From: Verrucomicrobiales bacterium
GTDB lineage: Bacteria > Verrucomicrobiota > Verrucomicrobiia > Verrucomicrobiales > DEV007
Direction of reading: 5' to 3'
NCBI GenBank assembly: GCA_028281705.1
Contig: JANQJH010000103.1
Span: 1-47,142, forward strand
Length of the DNA stretch: 47,142 bases
Shown: in pieces, positions 1-11,078 of the stretch
Numbering within the stretch: the first letter of the stretch is position 1
How the letters are laid out: every line of letters begins with the position of its first letter
Made by a program: the position numbers and the translations under genes
Notes under the pieces: generated by a model
Told to the model about the DNA's origin: nothing
Seen by the model: only the letters and a program-made list of their open reading frames with translations
Database searches by the model: none

Positions 1-1264
1 GGATGAAGACGTGTTCACCGGCTTCGACCATGCGTTTGGCGCGTTCGATCGTCAGTTGAGCGACACGCATGTGGGTTCGCGTGTCATTGTCATTGCTGCT
101 CGCCATGATCTCGGCGTTGGGCAGGGCGCGTTTGAGTTCCGTCACCTCTTCAGGACGTTCATCGATGAGGAGGAGGATGACCTTGGTATCCGGATAGTTG
201 GTATCCAGCGCCTGGGCGATATGCTCTAGCAGAGTGGTCTTGCCCGTCCTTGGCGGGGCCACGATGAGTCCGCGCTGTCCCCGTCCCACGGGTGAGATCA
301 TATCGATGATACGCGTGGTGTGGCGCTTGGGATCGGTCTCGAGGATCCAGCGCTTGTTGGGATTGATGGCGGTGAGTTCCTCGAAGATGGGGAGGTTCTG
401 ATAGACCGAGGGGTCTTTCTCGTTGATTGTGTGAATCGCGGTGAGTTGGGGACCGCGCGGGCCCTTGCGCACCTCGCCCTGGATAATCATCCCGTCGCGC
501 AGACCATAGTCCCGGACAAAATCGGGCGGGATGAAGGTGTCGCGGTTGGTCTGGTAGAAGTGCCGATCGACCTGGCGGAGAAATCCGAAGCCCTTGGGAC
601 TGAGTTCGACAAAGCCACCGCCATCGGTGGGCGGGCCCAGCTCGACTTCTTTCCGGGGTTTGCGTTCCCGCTCCTCCCCGTCTTCGTCGTGATCGCGGTG
701 GCGGTCGCGATGGCGACCCCGATGACGGCGTCCCTTTCGCGAGCGACGTTCATCGTGGCGGTCCTGGGGTGGGCCTTGCCTTCCCTTCGAGCCGTCGTTT
801 TCTCCGCCCGAGGGCGTGGTGGATGGGGCCTCACTCTTGGCCGCGGCTGTGGTCTCGGCCCCGTCACTCTTGGCGTCGGCTTCGGCTCCATCGCTCTTGG
901 CCGTCTCGCCCGGCTCCGAACTGGTGTCGACGCTGGAAGCTTTCTTCTTGGGCTTGACGGATCGGGCCGGCGCTATGGCCTCTTGGGTGGCGACGTTTTC
1001 GTTCTTCTCCTCGGCGACGGCGCTCTTTTTTGCGGCGGTCTTCTTCTTGGCGGCGGTCTTCTTCTTGGCGGCGGTCTTCTTCTTGGCCGCGGTCTTCTTC
1101 TTGGCGGCGGCCTTCTTCACGGCCTTCTTTTTGGCGGTGGCCTTTTTCTTGGCAGCAGTCTTCTTCTTGGCCGCTGCTTTCTTCTTGCCGGTAGCCTTTA
1201 CTCTGGTAGTGGCGATGGCTTCGTCTTCAAACAGCGTGGGCTCGTATTCGGGAGGGGTGCTCAT
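1..1264 (-). CDS. rho: Transcription termination factor Rho with long Lys/Ala- and Arg/Asp-rich N-terminal extension (3' end outside window)
   Basis: Reverse-strand translation: MSTPPEYEPTLFEDEA...AAKKKTAAKKK... then GFGFLRQ, ...RGQRGLIVAPPRTGKTTLLEHIAQ (Rho P-loop), ILLLIDERPEEVTE, ASSNDNDTRTHMRVAQLTIERAKRMVEAGEHVFI. Not listed in the ORF track because it runs off the window. Confidence 0.95.
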   Translation of the reverse strand, partial: MSTPPEYEPTLFEDEAIATTRVKATGKKKAAAKKKTAAKKKATAKKKAVKKAAAKKKTAAKKKTAAKKKTAAKKKTAAKKSAVAEEKNENVATQEAIAPARSVKPKKKASSVDTSSEPGETAKSDGAEADAKSDGAETTAAAKSEAPSTTPSGGENDGSKGRQGPPQDRHDERRSRKGRRHRGRHRDRHRDHDEDGEERERKPRKEVELGPPTDGGGFVELSPKGFGFLRQVDRHFYQTNRDTFIPPDFVRDYGLRDGMIIQGEVRKGPRGPQLTAIHTINEKDPSVYQNLPIFEELTAINPNKRWILETDPKRHTTRIIDMISPVGRGQRGLIVAPPRTGKTTLLEHIAQALDTNYPDTKVILLLIDERPEEVTELKRALPNAEIMASSNDNDTRTHMRVAQLTIERAKRMVEAGEHVFI

Positions 1265-1290
1265 GGGCACGGGGATGTTTTTACCAAGAA

Positions 1291-2049
1291 TTAGAGATTG
1301 ATTTGCGCCATCACGTCATCCGCGATGTCAAAATTGGAAAAGACGTTGACCGTATCGTCTTCATCATCAAGGGCTTCATACAGGCGAAGCACTTTCGCCG
1401 CCGTGGAGGAGTCCTCGATGGCGACGGATGTCTTGGGGACGTAGATCAGCTTCTGGGAAGCGACCTCAAGCCCGGCCTGGCGAACGTTTTCCGCCACCGC
1501 AGCAAGGTTCTCGTGGGCCGTGAGCAAGACGTGGACCTCGCCGTCGGCGTCCATTGAGGCGTCATCGGCTCCCGCTTCGAGGGCGACATCGAGCATTTGA
1601 TCCTCCGAGGCCTCGGCCAAGGGCACTTGGATTTCCCCCCGCCGATCGAAGAGGTAGGCGACGCTCCCGGCATTCCCCATGCTCCCGTTGTGTTTGTTGA
1701 AGGCGCTGCGGATAGCCGCGGCGGTCCGGTTCTTGTTGTCCGTCGCAGTCTCCACCAGCATGGCGATACCGCCCGCGGCGTAGCCTTCGTAGGTGATTTC
1801 GTCGTAGGACACGCCTTCGATTTCGCCGGCGCCCTTCTTGATGGCGCGCTGGATATTGTCGTTGGGCATGTTCTGATTTTTCGCCGCCGCGATGGCGTGG
1901 CGAAGCCTCGGATTGAGATCGGGGTCCTTGCCTCCCTCCTTGGTCGCGATGGCGATCTCGTGAGACAATTTGCTGAAGGCACGTCCTCTCTTGGCGTCGA
2001 CGACGCCCTTGATGTGCTTGACCTTACTCCATTTGTTATGACCTGCCAT
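1291..2049 (-). CDS. yebC: YebC/PmpR family transcriptional regulator / translation factor
   Basis: MAGHNKWSKVKHIKGVVDAKRGRAFSKLSHEIAIATKEGGKDPDLNPRLRHAIAAAKNQNMPNDNIQRAIKKGAG is the canonical YebC N-terminus; start placed at the internal Met of the longer ORF. Confidence 0.95.
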   Translation of the reverse strand: MAGHNKWSKVKHIKGVVDAKRGRAFSKLSHEIAIATKEGGKDPDLNPRLRHAIAAAKNQNMPNDNIQRAIKKGAGEIEGVSYDEITYEGYAAGGIAMLVETATDNKNRTAAAIRSAFNKHNGSMGNAGSVAYLFDRRGEIQVPLAEASEDQMLDVALEAGADDASMDADGEVHVLLTAHENLAAVAENVRQAGLEVASQKLIYVPKTSVAIEDSSTAAKVLRLYEALDDEDDTVNVFSNFDIADDVMAQINL

Positions 2050-2432
2050 AGATCGGGGTGTTGCGATCGTTCTGAGTCGAGATGATGGGGATAGGAGAGT
2101 ACGGATGGATGGTGAAACGGGTCCAGAGCACCACTTGGTGACAGACACGCCATCGTTTGGTTAGTCGAAGCTTTCGTCCTTCAGACGATCAACGGTGGGA
2201 GTGCGTTTAATAGGTGATCTCAGCCAAAAAGTGACCGAATCGGATGACTTTGCGGGAATGGAACCTCGCTCAGTACGTATGACCTCGGCTGTATCGGGGC
2301 AAGATCGGAATGGGTCAAGCGTTTTTCTGCGGGAAATATAAGGGACATTTATCTCTAGAACAATCGAAATTGTCACATGGCGTGGATTTCGCTTGCCCCC
2401 GACCGATCCAATCCAGGATGTTGTCCCCCGAC

Positions 2433-2870
2433 ATGGGAAAACAGTATAACAAGCTAATCAAGAGGCGGAAACGCCGCCAGTATCTCGCGCGAAAACGCCA
2501 GCGAACGGCTGCCTCAGGCGCCGCGGGCAAGAAGGCGGCGAAGAAGGCGCCGGTGAAGAAAAAAGCGGTGAAAAAGGCGGCGAAGAAAGCGGCGGCGAAG
2601 AAGGCAGCGCCGAAGAAAGCCGCGGCGCCCAAGGAGGAGGCCGCCGCCAAGGCGGAACCCGCGCCGAAGAAAGCCGCTGCACCGAAGAAAGCCGCGGCGC
2701 CCAAGGAGGAAGCTGCGCCCAAGGAGGAAGTTGCACCTAAGGAGGAAGTTGCACCTAAGGAGGAAGCTGCACCCAAGGAGGAAGCCGCACCTAAGGAGGA
2801 AGCCGCACCCAAGGAGGAAGCCGCACCTAAGGAGGAAGCCGCACCCAAGGAAGAGGCCGCGGAAAGCTGA
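2433..2870 (+). CDS. Basic N-terminus + Lys/Ala/Pro/Glu low-complexity protein
   Basis: MGKQYNKLIKRRKRRQYLARKRQRT... followed by KKAAAKK and repeated PKEEAA/PKEEVA units; start moved to the internal ATG at 2433. Confidence 0.7.
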   Translation: MGKQYNKLIKRRKRRQYLARKRQRTAASGAAGKKAAKKAPVKKKAVKKAAKKAAAKKAAPKKAAAPKEEAAAKAEPAPKKAAAPKKAAAPKEEAAPKEEVAPKEEVAPKEEAAPKEEAAPKEEAAPKEEAAPKEEAAPKEEAAES

Positions 2871-2930
2871 GAGAATCGCGTTCTCCTCTCGACTTGGGAG
2901 CGGTACGAGCCGAAGATGTGAGGATTCTTC

Positions 2931-3296
2931 ATGGCATCCTCGGGAAACGGCTCCTCCAGTTGGATTCAGCTCGCGTTGCGCGTTGGGATATTCAGCCTGC
3001 GTTACCGCCCTTGGCGTCGCAAGCTGATGTTTTATCTGACACTCGGAGCCATGGGACAATTGGCTCTGGGGATGATCCTGCTCGAGGGCCTTGCGGAGTC
3101 CATTCCCTTGTTTGTCTGCTATTGGGGCTTCTGCGGCATGGTGGTTTGCACCATGCTCCTGCTCGCCGTTTACGACATGCTGGCCGTGCGGCAGGAACAG
3201 CGGATGGAACTGCAAAAGCTTCGCGAACGCATGTTTGTCGATCAACGGGAAACTCTGGCTCATGCCGACGATTCGGAAGACGCTGGAAAGACGTGA
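2931..3296 (+). CDS. Small hypothetical membrane protein (about 2 TM segments)
   Basis: ORF with two hydrophobic stretches (LMFYLTLGAMGQLALGMILLEGL; IPLFVCYWGFCGMVVCTMLLLAVYDML) directly upstream of and overlapping the dGTPase gene. Confidence 0.6.
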   Translation: MASSGNGSSSWIQLALRVGIFSLRYRPWRRKLMFYLTLGAMGQLALGMILLEGLAESIPLFVCYWGFCGMVVCTMLLLAVYDMLAVRQEQRMELQKLRERMFVDQRETLAHADDSEDAGKT

Positions 3297-4410
3297 GCTG
3301 GAGTCCCTGGCCCCGTACGCGCAGCGGGTGGCGGAATCCGTGGGGCGCACCCATTTCGAACCGCAGCACGACTACCGCACGGCCTACCAGCGGGATCGGG
3401 CGCGGATCATTCACTCCCGGGCATTTCGACGCCTGGAGGGAAAGACCCAGGTCTTTCTCAATCGGACGGGTGACCATCTCCGGACCCGGTTGACCCATAC
3501 GATCGAGGTCTCCTCCATCAGCCGTGCCCTCGCCTGCGCGCTCTCCCTGAACGAGGATCTGGCGGAGACCATCGCGCTGGCCCATGACCTCGGGCACGCT
3601 CCCTTTGGTCATGCGGGAGAAAAGAAGCTCAACGAGCTGATGCGCGATCACGGCGGATTCGAGCACAATGTGCAAAGCCTGCGCCTCGTCGAAATCATCG
3701 AATCGAAGTATCCCGAGTTCCCCGGGCTCAATCTTTCCTACGAAGTGCTGGAGGGACTGCGCAAGCACGACGAGGGCTACCTCCGGCCAGAGGGGAAGGC
3801 CACCTCGGCGGAGACATTTCTCCAGCCGTCGTTGGAAGGCCAGGTGGCGAATCTCGCGGATGAGATCACCTATTACAGTCACGATCTCGACGACGGATTG
3901 GATTCCGGACTCATCTCGGCGGATCAGTTAGGCGAACTGGAAGCCTGGCGCGCGTGCTGCGATCGGGTGCAGGCTGAGTTTCCCCAACTGGAGGGTGACC
4001 TCTACCTCCGCTACGTCATACGCATTCTCATCGATACTCAGGTGGAGCGCTTGGTGGCGGAGACGCGCCGCCGGATCGCGGAGGCCAAGGTGGAGACGGC
4101 CGATGATGTGCGGCGGCATCCCTGTCCCTTGGTGGCCTACGATCCCGATTGGAAACGAGCCAATCTGCAATTGAGAGCCTTTCTCTACGAGAACCTCTAC
4201 TACCATCAGGAGGTCGATGGGGCGAATCTCGAAGCGACGTCGAAGATGGATGCCGTCTTCAACCACTATGTGAATCATCCGGAGCTGCTGGGCCGTGAAG
4301 CTGCCAATCGATTGGAGTCGGAAGGGCTCTACCGAACGGTGTGCGATTACATCGCCGGCATGACGGATCGCTTTCTCGAAGATGAGTATGATAGGATTGT
4401 TTCCGCTTGA
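3262..4410 (+). CDS. dgt: Deoxyguanosinetriphosphate triphosphohydrolase (HD superfamily)
   Basis: [64 protein letters not shown]: dGTPase/HD motifs; start at ATG 3262. Confidence 0.92.
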   Translation: MPTIRKTLERRELESLAPYAQRVAESVGRTHFEPQHDYRTAYQRDRARIIHSRAFRRLEGKTQVFLNRTGDHLRTRLTHTIEVSSISRALACALSLNEDLAETIALAHDLGHAPFGHAGEKKLNELMRDHGGFEHNVQSLRLVEIIESKYPEFPGLNLSYEVLEGLRKHDEGYLRPEGKATSAETFLQPSLEGQVANLADEITYYSHDLDDGLDSGLISADQLGELEAWRACCDRVQAEFPQLEGDLYLRYVIRILIDTQVERLVAETRRRIAEAKVETADDVRRHPCPLVAYDPDWKRANLQLRAFLYENLYYHQEVDGANLEATSKMDAVFNHYVNHPELLGREAANRLESEGLYRTVCDYIAGMTDRFLEDEYDRIVSA

Positions 4411-5387
4411 TGAAGAATTTCTTGGCGGAGAAGCCGGGGCTCTGGCAGCATTTCGACATGGCACGCAAACGAAGTTCACTCGCGCCCGACTGGTGGGATT
4501 ACACGACGCTCGATCCTGAGATCATTCGGGACGCGGCTGCTCTAACGGTCTCCGACATGCAGCAGCTTTCACGGCCCGGGTTTGAGGTAATCCTTCATGA
4601 TACCCTGGAGGATTTCTATCTGGCGGAGGCCTTGGAATACGTCGTGGCCTGGCGGCGAGCGACGGCGGACAATCCCGTTGGCATCTGTGGTCCCATCGGT
4701 CCCACCGAGCAGCTGCCCTTGGTAGCCCGGCTGGTCAGTGAGCTTGGGCTGTCACTGGCTCACGGGCATTTTTGGGGCATGGACGAATGGGTATTGGATG
4801 GTGCTGAAGTGCCAGTGAGTCATCCGCTGTCGTTTGAGAGGGCGGACCGGGAGCTGTGTTTTGACCGGATCGAGAAGGGATTGGCCATGCCGGAGGAGAA
4901 CCTGCACTTTCCCAAGGCGGATGTGAGTTCCTTCGTTTCGAGTTGGGAGGGGGTGCATTGTGCGGTCATGCAGGGTGGGCAGGGGGATATCAAGCACTGG
5001 GCCTTCAACGACCCCTTGCCGCGGGAGGGGGATTATCTCGAGGCTCCGCCGTCTCCGGAAGAGTACCGAAAGCTTGGCACGCGTGTCGTCGATCTCCATC
5101 CGGTGACGATTAGTCAGAATGCGAGGACCTCCGGTGGCGGGAATGTATCTCTCGTTCCCACCCAGGCGGTGACCGTGGGGCCGAGGGAAACCTGGCTGGC
5201 GGAGAAGGTATCGATTTGGCAAGCGGGGACCCATGACAACCCGTTTGGCATGCGTCTCACCACCTTCATGATATCCAAGGGGCTGGCGGATTCCTCCGTG
5301 CCCATGTCATTGCTGGCAGATCATCCGCAGGTGGAATTCCACTTTTATCGCGGCGGGATTGGCGATTGTGCCATTGAGATGCATTGA
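4407..5387 (+). CDS. Glucosamine-6-phosphate deaminase-like (NagB/isomerase-fold) protein
   Basis: [41 protein letters not shown]...[11 protein letters not shown]...[15 protein letters not shown] resembles NagB-like sugar-phosphate isomerases; overlaps dgt stop by 4 nt. Confidence 0.75.
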   Translation: MMKNFLAEKPGLWQHFDMARKRSSLAPDWWDYTTLDPEIIRDAAALTVSDMQQLSRPGFEVILHDTLEDFYLAEALEYVVAWRRATADNPVGICGPIGPTEQLPLVARLVSELGLSLAHGHFWGMDEWVLDGAEVPVSHPLSFERADRELCFDRIEKGLAMPEENLHFPKADVSSFVSSWEGVHCAVMQGGQGDIKHWAFNDPLPREGDYLEAPPSPEEYRKLGTRVVDLHPVTISQNARTSGGGNVSLVPTQAVTVGPRETWLAEKVSIWQAGTHDNPFGMRLTTFMISKGLADSSVPMSLLADHPQVEFHFYRGGIGDCAIEMH

Positions 5388-6502
5388 GGTTGTTGATGGA
5401 AACGCGACTGGCCTACATTGAAAAACCGGGCGGACCGGTGCGGGTCGACGTGCGGCCGCTGCCGGACCTGGAACCGGGGGCGGTTCTCCTGCGCACGCGC
5501 TACAGCGAGGTTTGCGGGACTGACTGTCATTTGTTCCACGGGCGATTGCCAGGTGTACCTTATCCCTTGACGCCAGGGCATGTGAATGTGGGGGAGATCG
5601 AGGCGATGAACGGGGTGGTGTTGGATGTGGAGGGGCGGCCATTTGCCGAAGGCGACGTGGTCACCTTTCTCGATGTGCATGAGACCTGCGGTGCGTGCTG
5701 GCATTGTCTCGTGGCCAAGGCATCGACCCGGTGCCCGTCGCGGCGCGTTTACGGAATCACCTATGGCACTGATGAGGGACTGTTAGGTGGTTGGAGCCGG
5801 CACCTTTATCTCAAGCCGGGGGTGCGCATCATGCGGCTGCCTCAAGCGTTGGATCCAAGGCAGTTCATTGCCGGCGGATGCGGGATGGCGACGGCTTTTC
5901 ATGCCGTGGAACGATCGGAGATCCGGCTTGGTGATACGGTGGTGGTGCAGGGAAGTGGTCCCGTGGGATTGAGCGCGGTGGCTTTCGCCCGGCTTGCGGG
6001 TGCGGGCGACATCATCTTGATCGGCGCTCCGGAGAGCCGATTGGCATTGGGGCGGGAATTTGGTGCCGATGTGAGTGTCGATATCACGCAACGGGCTCCT
6101 GCTCAGAGGGTGGAGGCGGTCTTGGAGCGAACCCAGGGCCGCGGGGCTGATGTCGTCATCGAGGCTAGCGGCGCTCCCTCGGCCGTGGCTGAAGGCGTGC
6201 AAATGGCGCGTGATGCTGGGCGCTATGTCATCGTGGGGCAGTATACGGACAATGGCGATGTGACCCTGAACCCGCATCGGGACATCAACAAGAAGCATCT
6301 CGATATCCGGGGATGCTGGGGGGCGGAGTTCACGCATGTGTATCGCGGTCTCTCGATGATGGCTCGATCTGGGGCGCGATTTCCGTGGGGCGCGATGATC
6401 TCGCGGGACTATGGTTTGCACGAAGCCGCGCAAGCGCTCGATGATGTGGAGAATCTTCGGGTGATCAAAGCGGTCATTGACCCATGGCGAGAGAAGGCGT
6501 GA
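5384..6502 (+). CDS. Zinc-binding medium-chain dehydrogenase
   Basis: [58 protein letters not shown] (structural Zn Cys), [35 protein letters not shown]. Start could be ATG 5396. Confidence 0.88.
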   Translation: MRLLMETRLAYIEKPGGPVRVDVRPLPDLEPGAVLLRTRYSEVCGTDCHLFHGRLPGVPYPLTPGHVNVGEIEAMNGVVLDVEGRPFAEGDVVTFLDVHETCGACWHCLVAKASTRCPSRRVYGITYGTDEGLLGGWSRHLYLKPGVRIMRLPQALDPRQFIAGGCGMATAFHAVERSEIRLGDTVVVQGSGPVGLSAVAFARLAGAGDIILIGAPESRLALGREFGADVSVDITQRAPAQRVEAVLERTQGRGADVVIEASGAPSAVAEGVQMARDAGRYVIVGQYTDNGDVTLNPHRDINKKHLDIRGCWGAEFTHVYRGLSMMARSGARFPWGAMISRDYGLHEAAQALDDVENLRVIKAVIDPWREKA

Positions 6503-6506
6503 CGCC

Positions 6507-8315
6507 TCAGGAGGCGTCTTCCATGGCCTTCTGCATCAGGAGTGCCGCGAGTTCCTGAGTCGCTTCATCAAGGGCGTTGTTCGCCGTTTTCAGGGCCTGA
6601 GCGTCGCTTCCGTCGAGGGCTCTTCTGACACGGGCAGCCGCGTCGAGAATGCTTGCTCGTTCTTCTTCCGCTAACTGATCACCCACAAGGTTGAGCGCTT
6701 GATCGACCGCGGGCAGGAGTTCCTCGCTCTTGAGTCGTGCTTCTGTGAAGACGCGCTCATTCATGTCGTCGAAGGCGTGGTCGACGGATTCGGAGATCAT
6801 CGCCTCGACCCGGTGGTCGTCGACATCGACGGCGGCGTTCTGGATCTCGAGAAGGAGGTCCTTTCCCGTTTTGGTGTTGCGTGTCAGGACTTCGAGGATC
6901 CCGTTCTCGTCGATGTGGAATTGCACGCCGATGCGAGCGCTTCCCTTGGGGCCGGGATCGAACGGGACTTCGATCTTCCCGAGTTCCCAGTTGTCCCGCG
7001 CCATCTCGCGTTCCCCTTGGAGCACGCGGACGAGCATGGATTGCTGATCCGGGACGGCGTTGGTGAACATCTCGCCGGCTTTGGCGGGAATGGTCGTGTT
7101 TCGCGGGATGATGACGTTCATGAGACCGCCGAAGCTCTCGATGCCGAGAGAGAGAGGGGTGACATCGAGGAGGACCATGTTTCGCAGGGAGCCCGAGAGG
7201 ATCCCGCTCTGCACGGTAGCTCCCATGGCAACGGTTTCATCGGGATGTTGCGAGGTGTTGGCCTCGCGCCCAAAGAGATCGGTGACGAACCGCCTAACAA
7301 GGGGCATGCGCGTGCTGCCGCCGACGAGGAGGACTTCGTCTAACTGTTCCTCCTGCAGCTGGGCATCGTGTAGTGCCCGGAGACAGAGAGGTCGCGTGCG
7401 TTCAATGATGGGGAGCGCCAGCTTCTCCAGGTCTTCGCGGGTGATGTGATGTTCAAAGTGCTCTTCGCCTTCGACGAAGGGCAGGCGGACGATGTACTCC
7501 GACTGTTCGGAGAGTGCGATCTTGGCGGCTTCCGAAGCTTGGCGGAACTTGATTTGAATGGCGGCCGATTGGGCGGCGAGAGGGGGATGGTTCGGCCGAA
7601 AGCGTTGCCAGAGGTGTTGGGCGAGGACGTCATCGATGTCGTCACCCCCCAGGAAGGTGTCCCCGTTGGTGGCCAGCACCTGGAACACACCATCACGGAT
7701 CTCGAGTACGGAGATATCAAAGGTGCCGCCTCCGAGATCGTAGACGGCGATCTTGGTTCTCTCTTTGGAGCGGTGGAGACCAAAGGCGAGGGCGGCCGCC
7801 GTGGGTTCGTTGACGATGCGGTCCACGGCGAGGCCGGCCAGGGTTCCGGCGCGCTTGGTGGCCTGCCGCTGGGCGTCGTTGAAATAGGCGGGTACCGTGA
7901 TGACGGCCTGTTCGACCGAATGGCCCATGGCGGTTTCGGCCGTAGTTTTGAGTTCCTTGAGAATAAGGGCGGAAATTTCCTCCGGGCTCAAGCTCTCTTG
8001 CCCGCGGTGGGGAATCGCGATCCTGACAAAGCCATCCCGGTCCGCGGTCAGGGGAAAGGCGTGCCGGGTGGGATCGACTTCGCTGAGCCGTTTGCCCATC
8101 AGCCGCTTGACCGAGGTGACGACGCGCTCGGGGGCGAGGGCGCGTTGGCGCAGAGCCGTGATCCCGACTTCAGCGGGGCCGTCCCCCTGGGGAAGATGGA
8201 CGGCGGAGGGGATGGAACGCTGTCCCTCCTGGTTGGCTAACAAGATGGGAAACCCAGAGTCGACCGTGCCGACGAGCGAGTTGGTGGTGCCGAGATCGAT
8301 ACCGAGAATGGCCAT
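6507..8315 (-). CDS. Hsp70 family (DnaK/HscA-like) chaperone
   Basis: [84 protein letters not shown]. Confidence 0.95.
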   Translation of the reverse strand: MAILGIDLGTTNSLVGTVDSGFPILLANQEGQRSIPSAVHLPQGDGPAEVGITALRQRALAPERVVTSVKRLMGKRLSEVDPTRHAFPLTADRDGFVRIAIPHRGQESLSPEEISALILKELKTTAETAMGHSVEQAVITVPAYFNDAQRQATKRAGTLAGLAVDRIVNEPTAAALAFGLHRSKERTKIAVYDLGGGTFDISVLEIRDGVFQVLATNGDTFLGGDDIDDVLAQHLWQRFRPNHPPLAAQSAAIQIKFRQASEAAKIALSEQSEYIVRLPFVEGEEHFEHHITREDLEKLALPIIERTRPLCLRALHDAQLQEEQLDEVLLVGGSTRMPLVRRFVTDLFGREANTSQHPDETVAMGATVQSGILSGSLRNMVLLDVTPLSLGIESFGGLMNVIIPRNTTIPAKAGEMFTNAVPDQQSMLVRVLQGEREMARDNWELGKIEVPFDPGPKGSARIGVQFHIDENGILEVLTRNTKTGKDLLLEIQNAAVDVDDHRVEAMISESVDHAFDDMNERVFTEARLKSEELLPAVDQALNLVGDQLAEEERASILDAAARVRRALDGSDAQALKTANNALDEATQELAALLMQKAMEDAS

Positions 8316-8372
8316 ACGAAGTGCTTTACGCGGGATTGAGCGTTGGACAATGTGGAACCGTATTATCCTTCT

Positions 8373-9482
8373 ATGAAGATCACACGTTTACGAGTTTATC
8401 AGGTCGATCTCCCGCTGCACGAGGGGAGTTATCAATGGTCGGGCGGCAAGTCTGTCAGCGTTTTTGACAGCACGGTGGTGGCCCTGGAGACTGACAGTGG
8501 GCTGGTGGGGCACGGGGAGGTTTGTCCCTTGGGTCCCGTCTATTTGCCCTCCTACGCTGCCGGTGTGCGCGCCGGCATTGGCGAAATGGCCTCCCACGTC
8601 TTGGGGCTCGATCCGCGCCAGCCGGCGGTGGTGTACCGGGCGATGGATCGCGCGATCAAGGGGCATCCCTATGCGAAATCGGGCATCGACATGGCGTGCT
8701 GGGATCTCTTGGGGCAGGCGTCGAGTCAACCGCTGTGCCATCTCCTGGGCGGCCGGTTTGGCGAGGATCATGTACTCTACCGGGCCATTTCTCAGGAGGC
8801 TCCCGAGGTCATGGCGCGCAAGGTGGCGGGATATCGTGAGGAAGGCTACCGGCGCTTTCAGCTCAAGGTCGGGGGCGATCCAGAGGTCGACATTGATCGG
8901 ATCCACGCCGTGGCCGATTTGATGCAGGCGGGCGACGTCTTGGTCGCCGATGCCAACACGGGCTGGTTGATGAAGGATGCGATGCGGGTCGTTCGCGGAG
9001 TCAAAGACCTCGACGTCTTCATCGAGCAGCCCTGCGAGACCTACGAGGAGTGTCTCTCGATTCGCCGGAAGTCGGACCATCCCTTCGTGCTCGACGAGAG
9101 CATCTACAACATTCCCGAACTCATTCGCGCGGTGAATGATCAGGCGATGGATGCAATCAATGTGAAGATCTCCAAGCTCGGAGGGCTGACGAAGGCCCGT
9201 GAGATTCGCGATGTGTGTGTGGCCATGGGGATTGCGATGACCATTGAAGACACCTGGGGCGGGGACATCGTGACGGCGGCGATCTCTCACCTGGCGCACA
9301 GCACGCCGCCAGAGCTGCTCTTCACCTCGACGGACTTCAACAGCTATGTCACGGTCTCCATCGCCGAGGGTGCACCACAGCGCGTTCAAGGACGCATGGC
9401 CGCCTCGACGGCGCCGGGACTGGGGATTCAACCGCGGATGGAAGTGCTGGGTGATCCGGTTTTCGAATTGGCCCTGGATTGA
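8373..9482 (+). CDS. Mandelate racemase/muconate lactonizing enzyme family protein (possible hydroxyproline dehydratase/epimerase-type)
   Basis: [15 protein letters not shown]...[24 protein letters not shown]...[16 protein letters not shown]...VADANTGW...FIEQPC...VLDESI...[17 protein letters not shown]: enolase-superfamily motifs. Confidence 0.9.
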   Translation: MKITRLRVYQVDLPLHEGSYQWSGGKSVSVFDSTVVALETDSGLVGHGEVCPLGPVYLPSYAAGVRAGIGEMASHVLGLDPRQPAVVYRAMDRAIKGHPYAKSGIDMACWDLLGQASSQPLCHLLGGRFGEDHVLYRAISQEAPEVMARKVAGYREEGYRRFQLKVGGDPEVDIDRIHAVADLMQAGDVLVADANTGWLMKDAMRVVRGVKDLDVFIEQPCETYEECLSIRRKSDHPFVLDESIYNIPELIRAVNDQAMDAINVKISKLGGLTKAREIRDVCVAMGIAMTIEDTWGGDIVTAAISHLAHSTPPELLFTSTDFNSYVTVSIAEGAPQRVQGRMAASTAPGLGIQPRMEVLGDPVFELALD

Positions 9483-9589
9483 GCTCGAGGCGCCGATGGA
9501 GGATTAAATTAAACAAATAGGGACCGATGGGACGCCGGTCTCACGTTGGGGGAACGTGAAAATGTGGGGCACCTCTTTCACCAAAACAA

Positions 9590-9619
9590 AACCCCCGGGG
9601 GCCGAGGCTCCCGGGGGTT
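9590..9619 (-). terminator. Intrinsic terminator of the sigma-factor gene
   Basis: aacccccggg-ggccgaggct-cccgggggtt hairpin; on the minus strand followed by GGTTTTGTTTTGG T-rich tract, just downstream of the 9654 stop. Confidence 0.85.
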
Positions 9620-9653
9620 CTGAAAATATGTTGAACGTCTAAGGGAGAAAACC

Positions 9654-10568
9654 TTAGTCGATGGTCTCCGCGAAGGGAGACGGCTTCTTCGTCACCAGAT
9701 CTGGCAGGTTTTTCGGACGAAGACCGCGTGCAGGACGGGGACCGGGATCTTCTTTCTTCTGCAGGGCACGGCGCAATTTCTTCAGAGCGATGTTCTGCAA
9801 CTGACGGATACGCTCACGGGTGACACCGAATTCCTGACCGACCTCTTCAAGCGTCTTCGGCTTCTGCCCATTGAGCCCGAAGCGAGCGTCAATGATGGAA
9901 CGCTCACGGTCGTCGAGGACGCTCAAGAGCCCCTCGAGTTGGCCGTGCATGTTCTTGTGGCTCAGCAGCTCGAATGGCGTGTCCGCGGCGTCGTCACCGA
10001 CGATCTCGCCGAACTCAGTGCTATCGTCATCGCTGATCGGAGCATCGAGGGAAGCCGGGCGAAGCGAGGCGGCTTTCAGCTGGGAAAGCTTGCCGCGATC
10101 GATTCCGATCTCTTCGGCCAGTTCGTCATCGGTGGGCTCGCGTCCAAGCTCTTCGCTCATGGACATGGCCACGCGCCGCATCTTGGAGATCTTGTCCACC
10201 ATGTGGACGGGAAGGCGAATGGTCTTACTCTGATTGGCCAGGGCACGCTTGATGGACTGTTTGATCCACCAGGCGGCGTAGGTGCTCAGCTTGCCTCCCT
10301 TGTTGGGGTCAAAGCGCTCCACGGCCTTCATCAGGCCGATGTTGCCTTCGGAGATCAGGTCGAGCAGCGGGAGGCCGTAGTTGGCGTAATCCTGGGCGAT
10401 CTTGACGACCAAGCGGAGATTCGCACGGATCATGTGCGAACGAGCTTCTTTGTCGCCGACCTTAATGCGGTCAGCCAATTCAATCTCCTGTTCGGGGGTC
10501 AAGAGATCGGTCTTACCGATCTCGCGGAGGTAAATTTTGATGCCGCCGTCTAATTCTAAGTTAGCCAT
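9654..10568 (-). CDS. Sigma-70 family RNA polymerase sigma factor (primary/RpoS-type, no large N-terminal region)
   Basis: GGIKIYLREIGKTDLLTPEQEIELADRI, NLRLVVKIAQDYANYGLPLLDLISEGNIGLMKAVERFDP, STYAAWWIKQSIKRAL, TLEEVGQEFGVTRERIRQLQNIALKKLR. Confidence 0.95.
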   Translation of the reverse strand: MANLELDGGIKIYLREIGKTDLLTPEQEIELADRIKVGDKEARSHMIRANLRLVVKIAQDYANYGLPLLDLISEGNIGLMKAVERFDPNKGGKLSTYAAWWIKQSIKRALANQSKTIRLPVHMVDKISKMRRVAMSMSEELGREPTDDELAEEIGIDRGKLSQLKAASLRPASLDAPISDDDSTEFGEIVGDDAADTPFELLSHKNMHGQLEGLLSVLDDRERSIIDARFGLNGQKPKTLEEVGQEFGVTRERIRQLQNIALKKLRRALQKKEDPGPRPARGLRPKNLPDLVTKKPSPFAETID

Positions 10569-11002
10569 AGTACTTATTCAGGTTTTCCGTTCGATGGTTT
10601 TGGCATGGGGTCGAATGGCGCTCAGATGGTGGTGGCGGCTCTTGCTGCTCTGGAGTGGGGTTAGCCCAAGGGTCTGAGTGCGATTAATTACCTAAAGGTC
10701 TCTGACATCGAAACGGGTTGGGAGTTCAAGCAAGATAATTGAAGCTGTCAATCAGTGAAATACGGTATTTTCCGAAAAATGCAATAATATTTGGTAGCTT
10801 TCTGGGATTTTTAGAATCAGAAGCTTCAATATAAGACGGAAAAGTGAGGTTTTATCACCTGTAAAACGTAATTTGGACGGGAATGTTTCTGGGAAGAGTC
10901 GAAATTTTTCAGAGTCTTTTTCCACAAGTCTTGGACTCATGGAGGGCGTGAATTCGCCACCAAATGGTGCCTTCTGTCGTTTAGGGGTGTTTCTCGAAGA
11001 TG

Positions 11003-11018
11003 TGGCATAGGAGTTGCT
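11003..11018 (+). promoter_or_regulatory. Candidate sigma-54 (-24/-12) promoter of amtB
   Basis: TGGCAT-AGGAG-TTGCT; GG/GC dinucleotides 10 nt apart as in the RpoN consensus TGGCAY-N5-TTGCW, 61 nt upstream of the amtB ATG. Confidence 0.6.
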
Positions 11019-11078
11019 TGCGCATTCGTTCCAGTCCCAGGCCCGCACAGCCTGCGACCAACCAACTCTATTCCTTCT

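Noticed and set aside
320-1294. 324-aa plus-strand ORF (Gly/Leu-rich)
   Set aside because: Antisense to the clear rho gene; GLLLGGG repeats are just the reverse complement of the AAKKK repeats.
2315-3350. Minus-strand ORFs opposite the PKEEAA protein
   Set aside because: Antisense translation of low-complexity repeats; plus-strand frame has the sensible N-terminus.
10752-11048. 98-aa minus ORF upstream of amtB
   Set aside because: AT-rich intergenic region, no recognisable family, contains the candidate sigma-54 promoter.
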